From assembly GCA_963513935.1 (NCBI GenBank), contig OY740769.1, positions 68,716,984 to 68,780,983 of the forward strand: DNA of 64,000 bases, given 5' to 3'. Shown here in pieces: positions 1 through 7,325 of this stretch. Position 1 is the first letter of the stretch. Each line of letters opens with the position of its first letter. Source of the DNA: Aphrophora alni. Taxonomy: Eukaryota; Arthropoda; Insecta; Hemiptera; Aphrophoridae. Position numbers and translations under genes: made by a program. The notes below the pieces were generated by a model. It searched no databases. It was given only the letters and a program-made list of their open reading frames with translations, and was not told the origin of the DNA.

Positions 1-944
1 CTGGATTAAAAAGTATTGCTGCTGGAGTCCCTCAGGGTAGTGTCCTAGGGCCAACTATATATTTACTATACACAAGTGACATCCCAAAGAATGATGGGGT
101 TTTGACAGCCACATTCGCTGACGACACCGCTCTAGTTGCTACTGGACAAGACATGCAAGCAGCTACTGCCAAGTTACAATCAGCCATCAATTGTGTTAAC
201 AGTTGGACTAGGAAATGGCGTATTAAACTAAATGAAGGAAAGTCTACTCATGTCAACTTTACCAACAAACACTATGTGTATCAGCCAGTTATGATTAATG
301 GACAGATCGTTCCACATGCAAACGAGGCAAAATATCTGGGGATGACTCTGGATGCTAAACTTCGTTGGAAGTCACACGTGAAAAAGAAACGTGAACAACT
401 TGGAATGAAGTACAGACAAATGTACTGGCTTATTGGAGGGAACTCTGAATTGTCCGTACATAATAAACTGCTTCTGTATAAGCAAATCCTAAAGCCCATC
501 TGGATCTACGGCATTCAATTGTGGGGATGCACCAAAAAAAGTAACATCCAAGTAATACAGACATTTCAAAACAAAGTGCTTCGTTGTATTGTCAGAGCAC
601 CATGGTATATCCGAAATGCAGACATTCATCGGGATTTGAAAGTGCCTTTAGTCGCCGAAGAGGTACAAAAGTATGCTGGAAAGCATGCAACCAGACTCCG
701 TGATCATCAAAATTTAGAGGTGGCACATTTGATCAGCAACGTCCCACAAGTGCGGAGGCTGAAGAGAAAGAAACCTGTTGACTTGGTGCAGGATTAATAC
801 ACATGATCAAGTGTAGTTGCATTGTGAAGGACGACTCTGGACGTCTTTTCACCACACAGCCAGTTTGATATGAGAAAAATATTGCTAGATAGTTCTAACT
901 AGTTGCAATTGTATATAAATAAATAAAAAAATAAAAAAAAAAAA
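1..944 (+). mobile_element. 3' end of a jockey-clade non-LTR retrotransposon
   Basis: The segment holds the C-terminal part of a reverse transcriptase, about 120 bp of 3' UTR after the stop at 795-797, and an A-rich tail at about 917-944. The tail abuts the middle of the viral major capsid gene, which runs in the opposite direction; capsid similarity stops at about 946. This is the expected geometry of a target-primed insertion into that gene. The 5' end and the matching target-site duplication lie outside the window, so the insertion is inferred from the junction at one end only. Confidence 0.85.
3..797 (+). CDS. Jockey-type reverse transcriptase, C-terminal part (5' partial)
   Basis: The reading frame is open from base 3 and enters the window already inside the RT domain. 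It shows the conserved block AGVPQGSVLGP at about 24-56, then the catalytic FADD box at about 114-125, the thumb-region block YLGMTLDAKLRWKSHV at about 333-380, and the LLLYKQILKPIWIYGIQLWG stretch typical of insect jockey-clade elements. The first ATG is not the start: the protein continues upstream of the window. No frameshift or stop breaks the visible 265 codons, so the copy is fairly young or was inserted recently. The enzyme would copy element RNA at a nicked chromosomal target. The endonuclease domain and ORF1 are not visible. Confidence 0.9.
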   Translation, partial: GLKSIAAGVPQGSVLGPTIYLLYTSDIPKNDGVLTATFADDTALVATGQDMQAATAKLQSAINCVNSWTRKWRIKLNEGKSTHVNFTNKHYVYQPVMINGQIVPHANEAKYLGMTLDAKLRWKSHVKKKREQLGMKYRQMYWLIGGNSELSVHNKLLLYKQILKPIWIYGIQLWGCTKKSNIQVIQTFQNKVLRCIVRAPWYIRNADIHRDLKVPLVAEEVQKYAGKHATRLRDHQNLEVAHLISNVPQVRRLKRKKPVDLVQD

Positions 945-2040
945 TATTTGCGGAAGCCTCAATTTCCAGTCTCACATCCACAGGGCCTGATTTAATAGAA
1001 TCATTCTGTTTAGAACAATCAATTACAAAAATCGGAGCTTTATCCCGAAATTGGTCCAAACTGAGATACGGAGACGGTTCCTTTCCATAATAAGATTTTA
1101 GAAATCTTGCATACATCTCATACATGATCGAAACGTCGCCGTGCAAGTTGTCGTAAGGGAAATATTGTGAATTGAGATACAGTTTTACATTTGTAACATT
1201 ACAACTGTCAAACAAAGTAGCATCTGCTTTTATTTTATTCTTTCTATCTTTTTGGAACCCCAATATAACATATCGAGGTTTTTCCAGCTGATTAGCTGTC
1301 TTAACGGTCCAAGAAATTTGAGTCGATTGGGGCAATGTTGGATATTCGTAAATTTCCCAAGTACGGAAAGGTATGTGTACAGGACTGTCACGTTCTATCA
1401 TTTTCAAAATTTTCAATCTAAAAGTATCGGTTACTGTTAGGTGAGGAACTCTCCAGTGTATACTGAGTATCTCAAGCTTTATGTCTGTAGCGTTGTCACT
1501 GTAGATAGCATTCCAATCAGTGGCTGATCGTAATAGTATGAGTTCTTGTTTCACATTCAACACTATCCTCTTGTAGTCCTCAAAGAACCCCATCAACAGC
1601 TTCAATGGTACAGAGAGAGTAAATTCTTCAACCTCTTTTGTTTCACCAATACCCAACCATCCCGCGTTACCTAACTAATTCTTCTCGTGTTCACGTACCG
1701 ATAATAGATTTTTCATTATACTTGTAATTCCGACATTTCTCGTACGGTCCACTTCGTTAGCAGCTATCTCATATCTAATGTCATCGAATAAGAACGCTAC
1801 TGCATTGTTAACAAACTTAACAGATGCAGCTGTACCGTCAGCCTTCGTTCCACTCAATTTACCCTTGATATGTAACAAACTTTCAAAAGGGACTGTAATA
1901 ACATCCTGTTGATTTAGTGGGATACGAATTTCATCGTTATTGCCATAAGTAGAGGACGCATATGGTCTGTGAGAATGGTATTCAAGACCTGTGATGACGT
2001 CATCGTAATTCGCAGCACTATCTATTGCCAGTAGTTCCAT
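943..2040 (-). pseudogene. Major capsid protein (double jelly-roll, hexon-like), in-frame TAG and 3' truncation
   Basis: This would be the main shell protein of the virion. ATG is at 2038-2040. The frame is open for 121 codons, stops at a TAG at 1675-1677, and then continues in the same frame to about 946. Similarity to insect Polinton/adintovirus capsid proteins runs across the stop: the downstream part carries blocks such as EDYKRIVLNVKQELIL, WRVPHLTV, QLEKPRYVILGFQ, LNSQYFPYDN and IDCSKQN. It ends after a KSGPVDVRLEIEAS block, where the frame runs into the A/T-rich tail of the inserted retrotransposon; the last few dozen residues are missing. The TTG at 1654-1656 is not a start. One substitution plus one insertion explain the damage; readthrough of the TAG is possible but there is no evidence for it. 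Confidence 0.9.
1675..1677 (-). other. In-frame TAG stop within the major capsid gene
   Basis: The codon at 1677-1675 reads TAG on the minus strand. Upstream (ATG at 2040) and downstream frames are identical and no base appears lost, so this is a simple nonsense change rather than a frameshift. The next codons belong to a block that, from memory of insect homologues, is normally continuous. Confidence 0.9.
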
Positions 2041-2141
2041 TTTTAACCTTGAATCCTAACGATCTAAGGAACAGAATATTCCCTCGTGTTAACTCGGCTA
2101 GGGGTCGACTTATACTGACGTCTTTTTTATACTGACGGTCG
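2041..2141 (-). promoter_or_regulatory. Probable promoter of the major capsid gene with repeated CGTCAGTATAA motif
   Basis: This 101-bp gap is the longest in the gene cluster. It holds two direct copies of CGTCAGTATAA on the minus strand (about 2126-2136 and 2110-2120), the first running into a TATAAAAAA box. Related TCAGTAT motifs lie just before the PLA2 gene (3739-3751) and the ATPase gene (9173-9182), the other places where a gene is not overlapped by its upstream neighbour. This suggests a shared viral promoter element. TCAGT also resembles the arthropod initiator consensus. Function is inferred. Confidence 0.5.
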
Positions 2142-2849
2142 TTAAATACGAGACCCATTCCGTCGTAAGTGTAATCTGACAGACACAGTCTCCCCTCTGA
2201 AATCTACAGGAGCACCGACCTGATCTGTTAAACTTACTGTGATATTATGAATAGTTTTTACTTTGACAGGTAAATATATTATTGTTGGTGGAATGTCCAC
2301 AATCTTGTACCCTGGAGGTACTTGTGGGTAAAACTCGTGTATAACATGACACTCTGTACCGTTTTGAAATGACCCCTTCACAATATTACACTCTATACGA
2401 ATAACATTCACTTTAATTACATCAACTGGTAAATCAGATTCATGTTTAGCATTAGCTGCAAGGTCACCGATCTTAAAACCGAGTAATTTCCCGATAGAGT
2501 CCTCTTTAAACCGAATTAGCCTAGAACACTTTATCTCAGCTTTCAATGTATTATTGTTGGGTTTTAGGGTTAATCCATCCTTCGCTGGTAATTGTGACCT
2601 GATATATTTTTCAATATCCTCGATTTCATATGAGCCAGTAGGTATACTAATGTTCAATTCAACACTATCTTTATCTTTTGGATCTTTGCCGAGGTAAAAT
2701 TTATTATTAATACCCTCCACTATATTAGGGATTGAATTGTAAGTGGCAAAGTCAATGAGACCAACCTCCCACTCACCATCATCCAACTCAACTGGAGGAA
2801 AGAAATCACACGAAATTGTAGAACTATTACCACTTAAAACGATACTCAT
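2142..2849 (-). CDS. Penton-like minor capsid protein
   Basis: The protein is expected to form the five-fold vertices of the capsid as a single jelly-roll. The open frame extends upstream to 2879, but the first ATG is at 2847-2849, giving 235 residues that begin MSIVLSGNSS; the codon at 2879 is GTG. This ATG overlaps the TGA of the protease gene by four bases (ATGA, 2846-2849). The stretch CDFFPPVELDDGEWEVGLID near the N terminus is characteristic of the Polinton/adintovirus penton-like family of insects, as I recall it. No interruption is seen. The stop is at 2142-2144, just before the capsid promoter region. Confidence 0.8.
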   Translation of the reverse strand: MSIVLSGNSSTISCDFFPPVELDDGEWEVGLIDFATYNSIPNIVEGINNKFYLGKDPKDKDSVELNISIPTGSYEIEDIEKYIRSQLPAKDGLTLKPNNNTLKAEIKCSRLIRFKEDSIGKLLGFKIGDLAANAKHESDLPVDVIKVNVIRIECNIVKGSFQNGTECHVIHEFYPQVPPGYKIVDIPPTIIYLPVKVKTIHNITVSLTDQVGAPVDFRGETVSVRLHLRRNGSRI

Positions 2850-3205
2850 GATAGAAACTTTAGACACAAATGTCCGCACACGACTGAGTTATCGCTTTGA
2901 TGTCTTTTAAAGTTATAGTTGATATTAGCACCTGTACCAAAGTACCTAGTCAACTCGTTTGGCGGTCTAAGATTTCCAAAACTGTCGAAATACTCTACAC
3001 TATTACCTCGTTTTTTATAACACACCCAATGTGTACCTTCACCGTTGATACTATCTAGGTTTACAATAGCATTTTCATTTTTCAAAGGCTTCGAGGGAAG
3101 ACTGTCTCTCATGTAGACACCTCTAAAATAAGGGATTCTTAGTTTCAAGACATATTTCTCCAAATCAATATTTGTTAACGGTCTATTTGGTAACGAATCT
3201 AACAA
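2846..3205 (-). CDS. Adenain-like cysteine protease (maturation protease), start codon missing
   Basis: This C5/Ulp1-fold protease would cut capsid and core precursors during virion maturation. Numbering from the TTG at 3205, the catalytic triad is visible as His59 (GTHWVCY), Asp74 (YFDSFG) and Cys110 (VVCGHLC), with Gln103 as the probable oxyanion residue. The length of 119 residues is short but usual for Polinton proteases. The frame has no ATG between the upstream in-frame stop (3215-3217) and residue 32; a TTG lies where the start is expected, overlapping the end of the PLA2 gene. Either the start was lost by one substitution, a non-ATG start is used, or slippage on the A9 run at 3208-3216 feeds ribosomes into this frame. 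Loss is the simplest reading. Confidence 0.85.
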   Translation of the reverse strand: MLDSLPNRPLTNIDLEKYVLKLRIPYFRGVYMRDSLPSKPLKNENAIVNLDSINGEGTHWVCYKKRGNSVEYFDSFGNLRPPNELTRYFGTGANINYNFKRHQSDNSVVCGHLCLKFLS

Positions 3206-3738
3206 CGTTTTTTTTTACCTCTCCTACGCTTTTTCTTACCACCACCTTTCTTATATGGTTTCAAGTAAAGACCCTTCCCCTTTAACTGTTTCAATAGTTG
3301 TTGTACTGTACGTTTTCCCCTTTTCCTCTTTCCACCCCCTAATTTTGTTTTAGCCTTCATTGCAGCTGCTACAGCCAAAGCGGCGGCACGTTCACCCAAA
3401 GACGCGTCCCCTGCTTTAACTCTACCCCAAGCCTTTCCAGCAAGTATTTTATCAGCTCCCCTACGTCTTTCCGAATCACCGTATCTACTATATGCTATAT
3501 CGTGTTCCTTACAAGCTTCGTCCAAGGGGTTCACACCTTTATCTCCACGAGCAAGACGTTTGGCAAGTTTTGTACCTGGACCGCAATAGTTGTAAGACGG
3601 TAAATGTAGTTCAACGGGTAATAAATCAATTGCTTTATTCAACACCTTATCACCTACACTTAATAACGAGGATACAAGACCACAACCTTTTCTCTTTGAC
3701 TTTCGACGTCTAATAGATGTTGCTTGTTTCGCACCCAT
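3199..3738 (-). CDS. Phospholipase A2-domain protein with basic tail (PLA2/core protein)
   Basis: The 179-residue protein begins with a basic patch (RRRKSKRKG, residues 10-18) followed by GCGLVSSLL, a short hydrophobic segment. A parvovirus-VP1-type PLA2 core follows, with calcium-loop motif YCGPG at 51-55 and catalytic CKEHD at 76-80 (His79, Asp80). The C-terminal third is Ala/Lys-rich and ends in a string of Lys, Arg and Gly like an adenovirus core protein. In parvoviruses this PLA2 opens the endosomal membrane during entry; the basic tail suggests DNA binding or nuclear targeting, which is inference. The start ATG at 3736-3738 sits six bases after a TCAGTATATAA motif. The stop overlaps the protease frame. 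Confidence 0.85.
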   Translation of the reverse strand: MGAKQATSIRRRKSKRKGCGLVSSLLSVGDKVLNKAIDLLPVELHLPSYNYCGPGTKLAKRLARGDKGVNPLDEACKEHDIAYSRYGDSERRRGADKILAGKAWGRVKAGDASLGERAAALAVAAAMKAKTKLGGGKRKRGKRTVQQLLKQLKGKGLYLKPYKKGGGKKKRRRGKKKRC

Positions 3739-3751
3739 TTATATACTGATC
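3739..3751 (-). promoter_or_regulatory. TATA/TCAGTATA motif before the PLA2 gene
   Basis: On the minus strand GATCAGTATATAA ends directly before ATGGG. It matches the core of the repeats before the major capsid gene (CGTCAGTATAA). It lies within the 34-bp gap between the metalloproteinase stop (3773) and the PLA2 start. Being so close to the ATG it would give a near-leaderless mRNA if it acts as an initiator; function is inferred. Confidence 0.4.
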
Positions 3752-3772
3752 AAAAAGGTGAGTTGCGTTCTA

Positions 3773-5227
3773 TTAAGAGTAAAATATATCCCATAGTAAG
3801 GTGTACAAGTCCTTGAGACGCTCCTCCTTCATACATGTAATTTTGAATACATCAAATATATCAGTATAAACCCCCGTCACATAACCTAAAAACTCATTGT
3901 ATGCGTACACGTTATTTTCACCAAAAAAGTAAAGATTACCGTCTATATATCTGAAACCGCCACTTATAGTATTTGGTAGACCAGTGTAAAGATCGGTTAT
4001 TCTGCCTTCATACAGACTTTGACGTGCACAATCATCATATCTCATAACATATGTGTTATCGTAAAATACCAAAGTCCTACCCTGATTACCATTAAGTACT
4101 GCGTTTAACCTTTTAACCTTTCTCCTCAACCAATCATCGAGTTTATACACATACTTTCTCTGTAAACTTGGGTATTCAATAAGATACACGGTCACGTTTG
4201 ATACTAAAACTATATCGTTATTAGGCGCCTGATAAACAGAGGTTACACCGTCAAAATTTGTTGGTAAATAATCCAGCCAGTCCGTTATCATTAAGGGTGT
4301 TATGTTCAAGTCTCTTTTAGCTTTATCCAGATGTATTATCCATACATATTTCCCATAAAACAGATATATGTGATTATTGGCTATTAAAACTTTATTTACT
4401 TTACGTCTTATACTACATAGATCAGGAAGAGCCGTCTCTGTAGTAATGGTATTTTTTGACCGTCTTGTTGTTGTTGTTGTTGTGGTAGTGGTAGTGGGAG
4501 CTGTAGTTGTTGTTGTTGTTGTTGTTGTAGTGGTAGTGGTTATCCTAGGACCGTATAGTTGTTGAATACTGTTAATTGTATCTGGGGAGAGATCTATTTG
4601 ATACATGTCTACAATGTTACTAGGTATAATAGAATACCGATACATTGTGGAATTTAAAACAGGCGAATGGTGTAGGCCAAGAGCGTGTCCGATTTCGTGT
4701 AAAAGGACTGTATAGAAAGATTGATGGCCATCCAAAGGTCGATTCATGCTAAAGTCCCAATTCTCATCCGTATCGAAATGAATTTCCAATTGCATAGTGG
4801 TCGGTGTGGGTAGTGTTGCGTGTGCAAGAACCGAACCTGTACCGTCAAAATCGCTAAAACACTTTGTAGCGCCATTAACCAAATTCAAATGATCCCTTTC
4901 AGCAAAAGAAATGACTATGTTGGGTGTAGAGCTGCACCGATAAAACTTTAAATTAGAATGCCTACTCCATAAATTGAAAGCGTACTGAACAGTTTTCACT
5001 AGGTCACGGTTACCACCACCGTACACGTACCATGAGAGCGTAGTATTACTCCATTTAAACAGCCTCGAGGCATCAAGCGGATTAACACTATCGTTATAAC
5101 CACAGCGGCCATATAGCGTCACATCTAGCGTTTCAGGTGTTGTACTGTAGCTGTCACTGCCGAATTCTTCAGCGAGAATTGTACAGTGACAAAACACAAA
5201 GAAGACAAACACTCTGTTCAAAGTCAT
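3773..5227 (-). CDS. Secreted matrix metalloproteinase (MMP) with hemopexin domain, virus-encoded
   Basis: This zinc endopeptidase would act outside the cell on matrix or basement-membrane proteins. Domains in order over 484 residues: signal peptide (1-19, hydrophobic VFVFFVF); a minimal propeptide with RCGYND at 41-46, resembling the MMP cysteine switch (Cys42); the catalytic domain with DFDGTGSVLAHA (126-137), HFDTDE (150-155), the zinc site HEIGHALGLHHS (177-188; His177, His181, His187, Glu178) and Met-turn Met195; a Thr-rich linker of about 25 residues encoded by a GTT/ACA-type run at 4466-4544; and a hemopexin-like domain of about 215 residues bounded by two Cys (DLC and ITC), as in animal MMPs. 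The frame is intact and sits between viral genes on the same strand with gaps of 34 and 38 bp, so it belongs to the element. Baculovirus-like MMPs are a precedent; host capture is inferred. Confidence 0.9.
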   Translation of the reverse strand: MTLNRVFVFFVFCHCTILAEEFGSDSYSTTPETLDVTLYGRCGYNDSVNPLDASRLFKWSNTTLSWYVYGGGNRDLVKTVQYAFNLWSRHSNLKFYRCSSTPNIVISFAERDHLNLVNGATKCFSDFDGTGSVLAHATLPTPTTMQLEIHFDTDENWDFSMNRPLDGHQSFYTVLLHEIGHALGLHHSPVLNSTMYRYSIIPSNIVDMYQIDLSPDTINSIQQLYGPRITTTTTTTTTTTTTAPTTTTTTTTTTRRSKNTITTETALPDLCSIRRKVNKVLIANNHIYLFYGKYVWIIHLDKAKRDLNITPLMITDWLDYLPTNFDGVTSVYQAPNNDIVLVSNVTVYLIEYPSLQRKYVYKLDDWLRRKVKRLNAVLNGNQGRTLVFYDNTYVMRYDDCARQSLYEGRITDLYTGLPNTISGGFRYIDGNLYFFGENNVYAYNEFLGYVTGVYTDIFDVFKITCMKEERLKDLYTLLWDIFYS

Positions 5228-5265
5228 ATTTACGATTGAGTTTAATCAACAAATTGTTTAGATAT

Positions 5266-6363
5266 TTATTCTACATCCTTATCCTCTGCGCCCCATAGCG
5301 ATCTCCAGTTCTTTACCCCTTCTTTAGGAATAGTTTCTTTACTGTATTTTGTTTTAATGGCACGTGCAAGTTGAATCAATTCCGTGTTAATAAATTTTTT
5401 CAAACTAGCTTCCGTAAGTTCAATACCGTGAACAAAGTTGAATTCTGCAGACTTAATAGCTTCGGCTAATTGATGGAATGTAATAGCATCCGCTGCTGAA
5501 GTACCACGAGCGACATTACAAATACGTTTTGCCTCGGCATTAAAACAGTCGTCTTTTTGATTTTTGAGTAATACATTTGTATTTAACCATTCATACATAT
5601 CGTGAATATATTTTTTCAACTGTCGCAAATTGACTGCATCTACATCAGACGTACCGTCAAGTAAACCACTTATTTTCTTAATGTTAGCACTGAATATCTC
5701 ACCAAACGGGAGTAAATGCACAGTATTATTTATAAGAAAAGCTAAATTGACCGCATCATCCATAAATAATGGAGAGCCGATTTTTGCTACTCTTTTTTGC
5801 GCAAAATTACATGATTGGCCGTCATTTAGTGGCAGTCTATTGTCAACGTACTGTTTGTTGACAGCATCCTCTTTACCGCTAGGCGTTTCTACATTAATGA
5901 TTCTAGAGTTACTGGCATCAAATAAGCCCTCTCCGTTCTTTACGATAAAATTTTCCTTCGCGTATATAACGTTAACAGCATCATCATTTCCCACAGGTTT
6001 GCCTACATCTTGTATCCTATTATGATTAACAGAATACTCGGTCATAAGTTTGATTGGAATTAGAGACTCGAGATAACCTTTTGTTACGGCATCATCAACG
6101 TCTTTGGCCACCCCCAGACCTCCCAAAGGTACACCCTTTGTATGATATTTTTTTATTTTTTTGTTAAAAGTTAGACAATTTTTCTCTAGAGTTTCTAGGT
6201 TAACAGCATCTTTTTTAGTTTTAGGGTTGGCTACATTACTTAAGATTTTGCCCCTTATGTCGTAGTTTCCCTCAGGTGTAAGGTCATATCCTGTAACCCT
6301 AGACCCCGACACTGAACGAGTCTTACTAAGCTCTGAGTAACGTCCAAACTTGTCGACGCTCAT
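5266..6363 (-). CDS. Fibre-like protein built of about 38-residue DAVN repeats
   Basis: The 365-residue protein contains seven copies of a motif of the form R/K-I-x-N-V-x-x-P-x-x-x-x-D-A-V-N-x-x-Y, with the Asp at residues 52, 91, 128, 166, 203, 242 and 292, a period of 37-39 except for the last. DAVNKQYVD-type repeats are known from trimeric phage tail fibres and viral spikes, where each repeat adds a segment to a triple-stranded shaft. I infer a trimeric fibre or vertex spike used for receptor contact; the C-terminal 65 residues without repeats may be the tip or the anchor. The start ATG (6361-6363) overlaps the TGA of the upstream gene by four bases. The family is not one I can name. Confidence 0.65.
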   Translation of the reverse strand: MSVDKFGRYSELSKTRSVSGSRVTGYDLTPEGNYDIRGKILSNVANPKTKKDAVNLETLEKNCLTFNKKIKKYHTKGVPLGGLGVAKDVDDAVTKGYLESLIPIKLMTEYSVNHNRIQDVGKPVGNDDAVNVIYAKENFIVKNGEGLFDASNSRIINVETPSGKEDAVNKQYVDNRLPLNDGQSCNFAQKRVAKIGSPLFMDDAVNLAFLINNTVHLLPFGEIFSANIKKISGLLDGTSDVDAVNLRQLKKYIHDMYEWLNTNVLLKNQKDDCFNAEAKRICNVARGTSAADAITFHQLAEAIKSAEFNFVHGIELTEASLKKFINTELIQLARAIKTKYSKETIPKEGVKNWRSLWGAEDKDVE

Positions 6364-7325
6364 TTTATTAATGATCTAATTTTTCTATTTCCAGAACCTT
6401 TTATAATCCCAGCTTCCCGTAGTTCTTCAATGATGGAGGCTATTTCGTTAGCATGTCCTGTATGACCAGCATCTATAGAGGCCAATAAGAGTCTTAGTCG
6501 GTTACAAAGTTCATTAGGGTTGTCCCAATATGAATATCCTCTCCCTGTGATTGTTTTAGAAGGGAATAACGGCTCTATAATGTTTCTATATTTTAGAGAT
6601 CTGTTACGATTAACTACTTCGTTCGGATTGTATGATCTCTTGTGTGCACTGGATCTCAAACAGATATCTCTATACGCTCGTAAATCGGCATCGGTATATA
6701 TTTCATCATCTGGTAAACGTTTAAACACCAACTCGTACAACCCGGGCGTCCCACTATAGTGTATACCGTCAATTATAATTTCACCATCGTCCGACAACTG
6801 AAGAGTCTTGTTACCGATCGTCATAGAGTTGTCTTCGATTTTCGGCCCGTAACTGTGATCTATAATTTGACTTCTGGCGGTATCTTTCATCATTATAAGC
6901 ATATATTTTCGTGCCAGTGGATGTTTGAAATTACTGTTTACCCAATTTTCAGATGTACTTTGCCCTTCAGGTGTTGACAATAGTTCCCTTACACTGGGTC
7001 CTGGTTGGTCCGGACTCTCGGCAATTATTTCAGTATCCATAAAACTAGGAGAACCCCATAAATTCCCCTCCTCCACCTCCTCATCCTCCTCCTCCCCTCC
7101 CCTCTCCTCAGGGCTGATCACGTCCCTAACCTCGTCCTTAACCTCGTCTTTGACATAGGGTATAGACGGCGACCCCTTTATTTTTGACAACTCTTTAAGT
7201 ATAGGGCTGTATTGTTTATTGAGCAGCACCTCTGTATAAGCTTCGCCTTGACGTATAGCCCGATACTTTTTTTTAATAACCTCCCTTAACCGTGATATCT
7301 CCGCTGTAAGGTTAGATGACGTCAT
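6360..7325 (-). CDS. DUF8207-like Polinton/adintovirus protein of unknown function
   Basis: The open frame reaches back to 7352, but the ATG at 7323-7325 gives an ATGA overlap with the stop of the upstream gene and matches the spacing pattern of this cluster; the product is then 321 residues. The N-terminal part is predicted helical (ISRLREVIKKKYRAIRQGEA), followed by an acidic low-complexity stretch (GGEEEDEEVEEGN). The C-terminal half contains IDGIHYSGTPGLYELVF and a TDADLRAYRDI segment, which I recognise from many insect Polinton-associated proteins annotated as DUF8207. Position between ATPase-side and capsid-side genes suggests a virion or assembly role, but none is known. Confidence 0.7.
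   Translation of the reverse strand: MTSSNLTAEISRLREVIKKKYRAIRQGEAYTEVLLNKQYSPILKELSKIKGSPSIPYVKDEVKDEVRDVISPEERGGEEEDEEVEEGNLWGSPSFMDTEIIAESPDQPGPSVRELLSTPEGQSTSENWVNSNFKHPLARKYMLIMMKDTARSQIIDHSYGPKIEDNSMTIGNKTLQLSDDGEIIIDGIHYSGTPGLYELVFKRLPDDEIYTDADLRAYRDICLRSSAHKRSYNPNEVVNRNRSLKYRNIIEPLFPSKTITGRGYSYWDNPNELCNRLRLLLASIDAGHTGHANEIASIIEELREAGIIKGSGNRKIRSLIK

Noticed and set aside
100..104. Start of a complete small protein at 102
   Set aside because: The codon is TTG, and conserved reverse-transcriptase sequence continues upstream to the window edge.
1654..1656. Separate 253-residue gene starting here
   Set aside because: The codon is TTG, the frame is the same as the upstream capsid frame, and similarity continues across the TAG; it is the second part of one broken gene.
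3773..5227. Metalloproteinase as an ordinary host gene
   Set aside because: It is intronless, on the viral strand, and lies with gaps under 40 bp between two viral genes.
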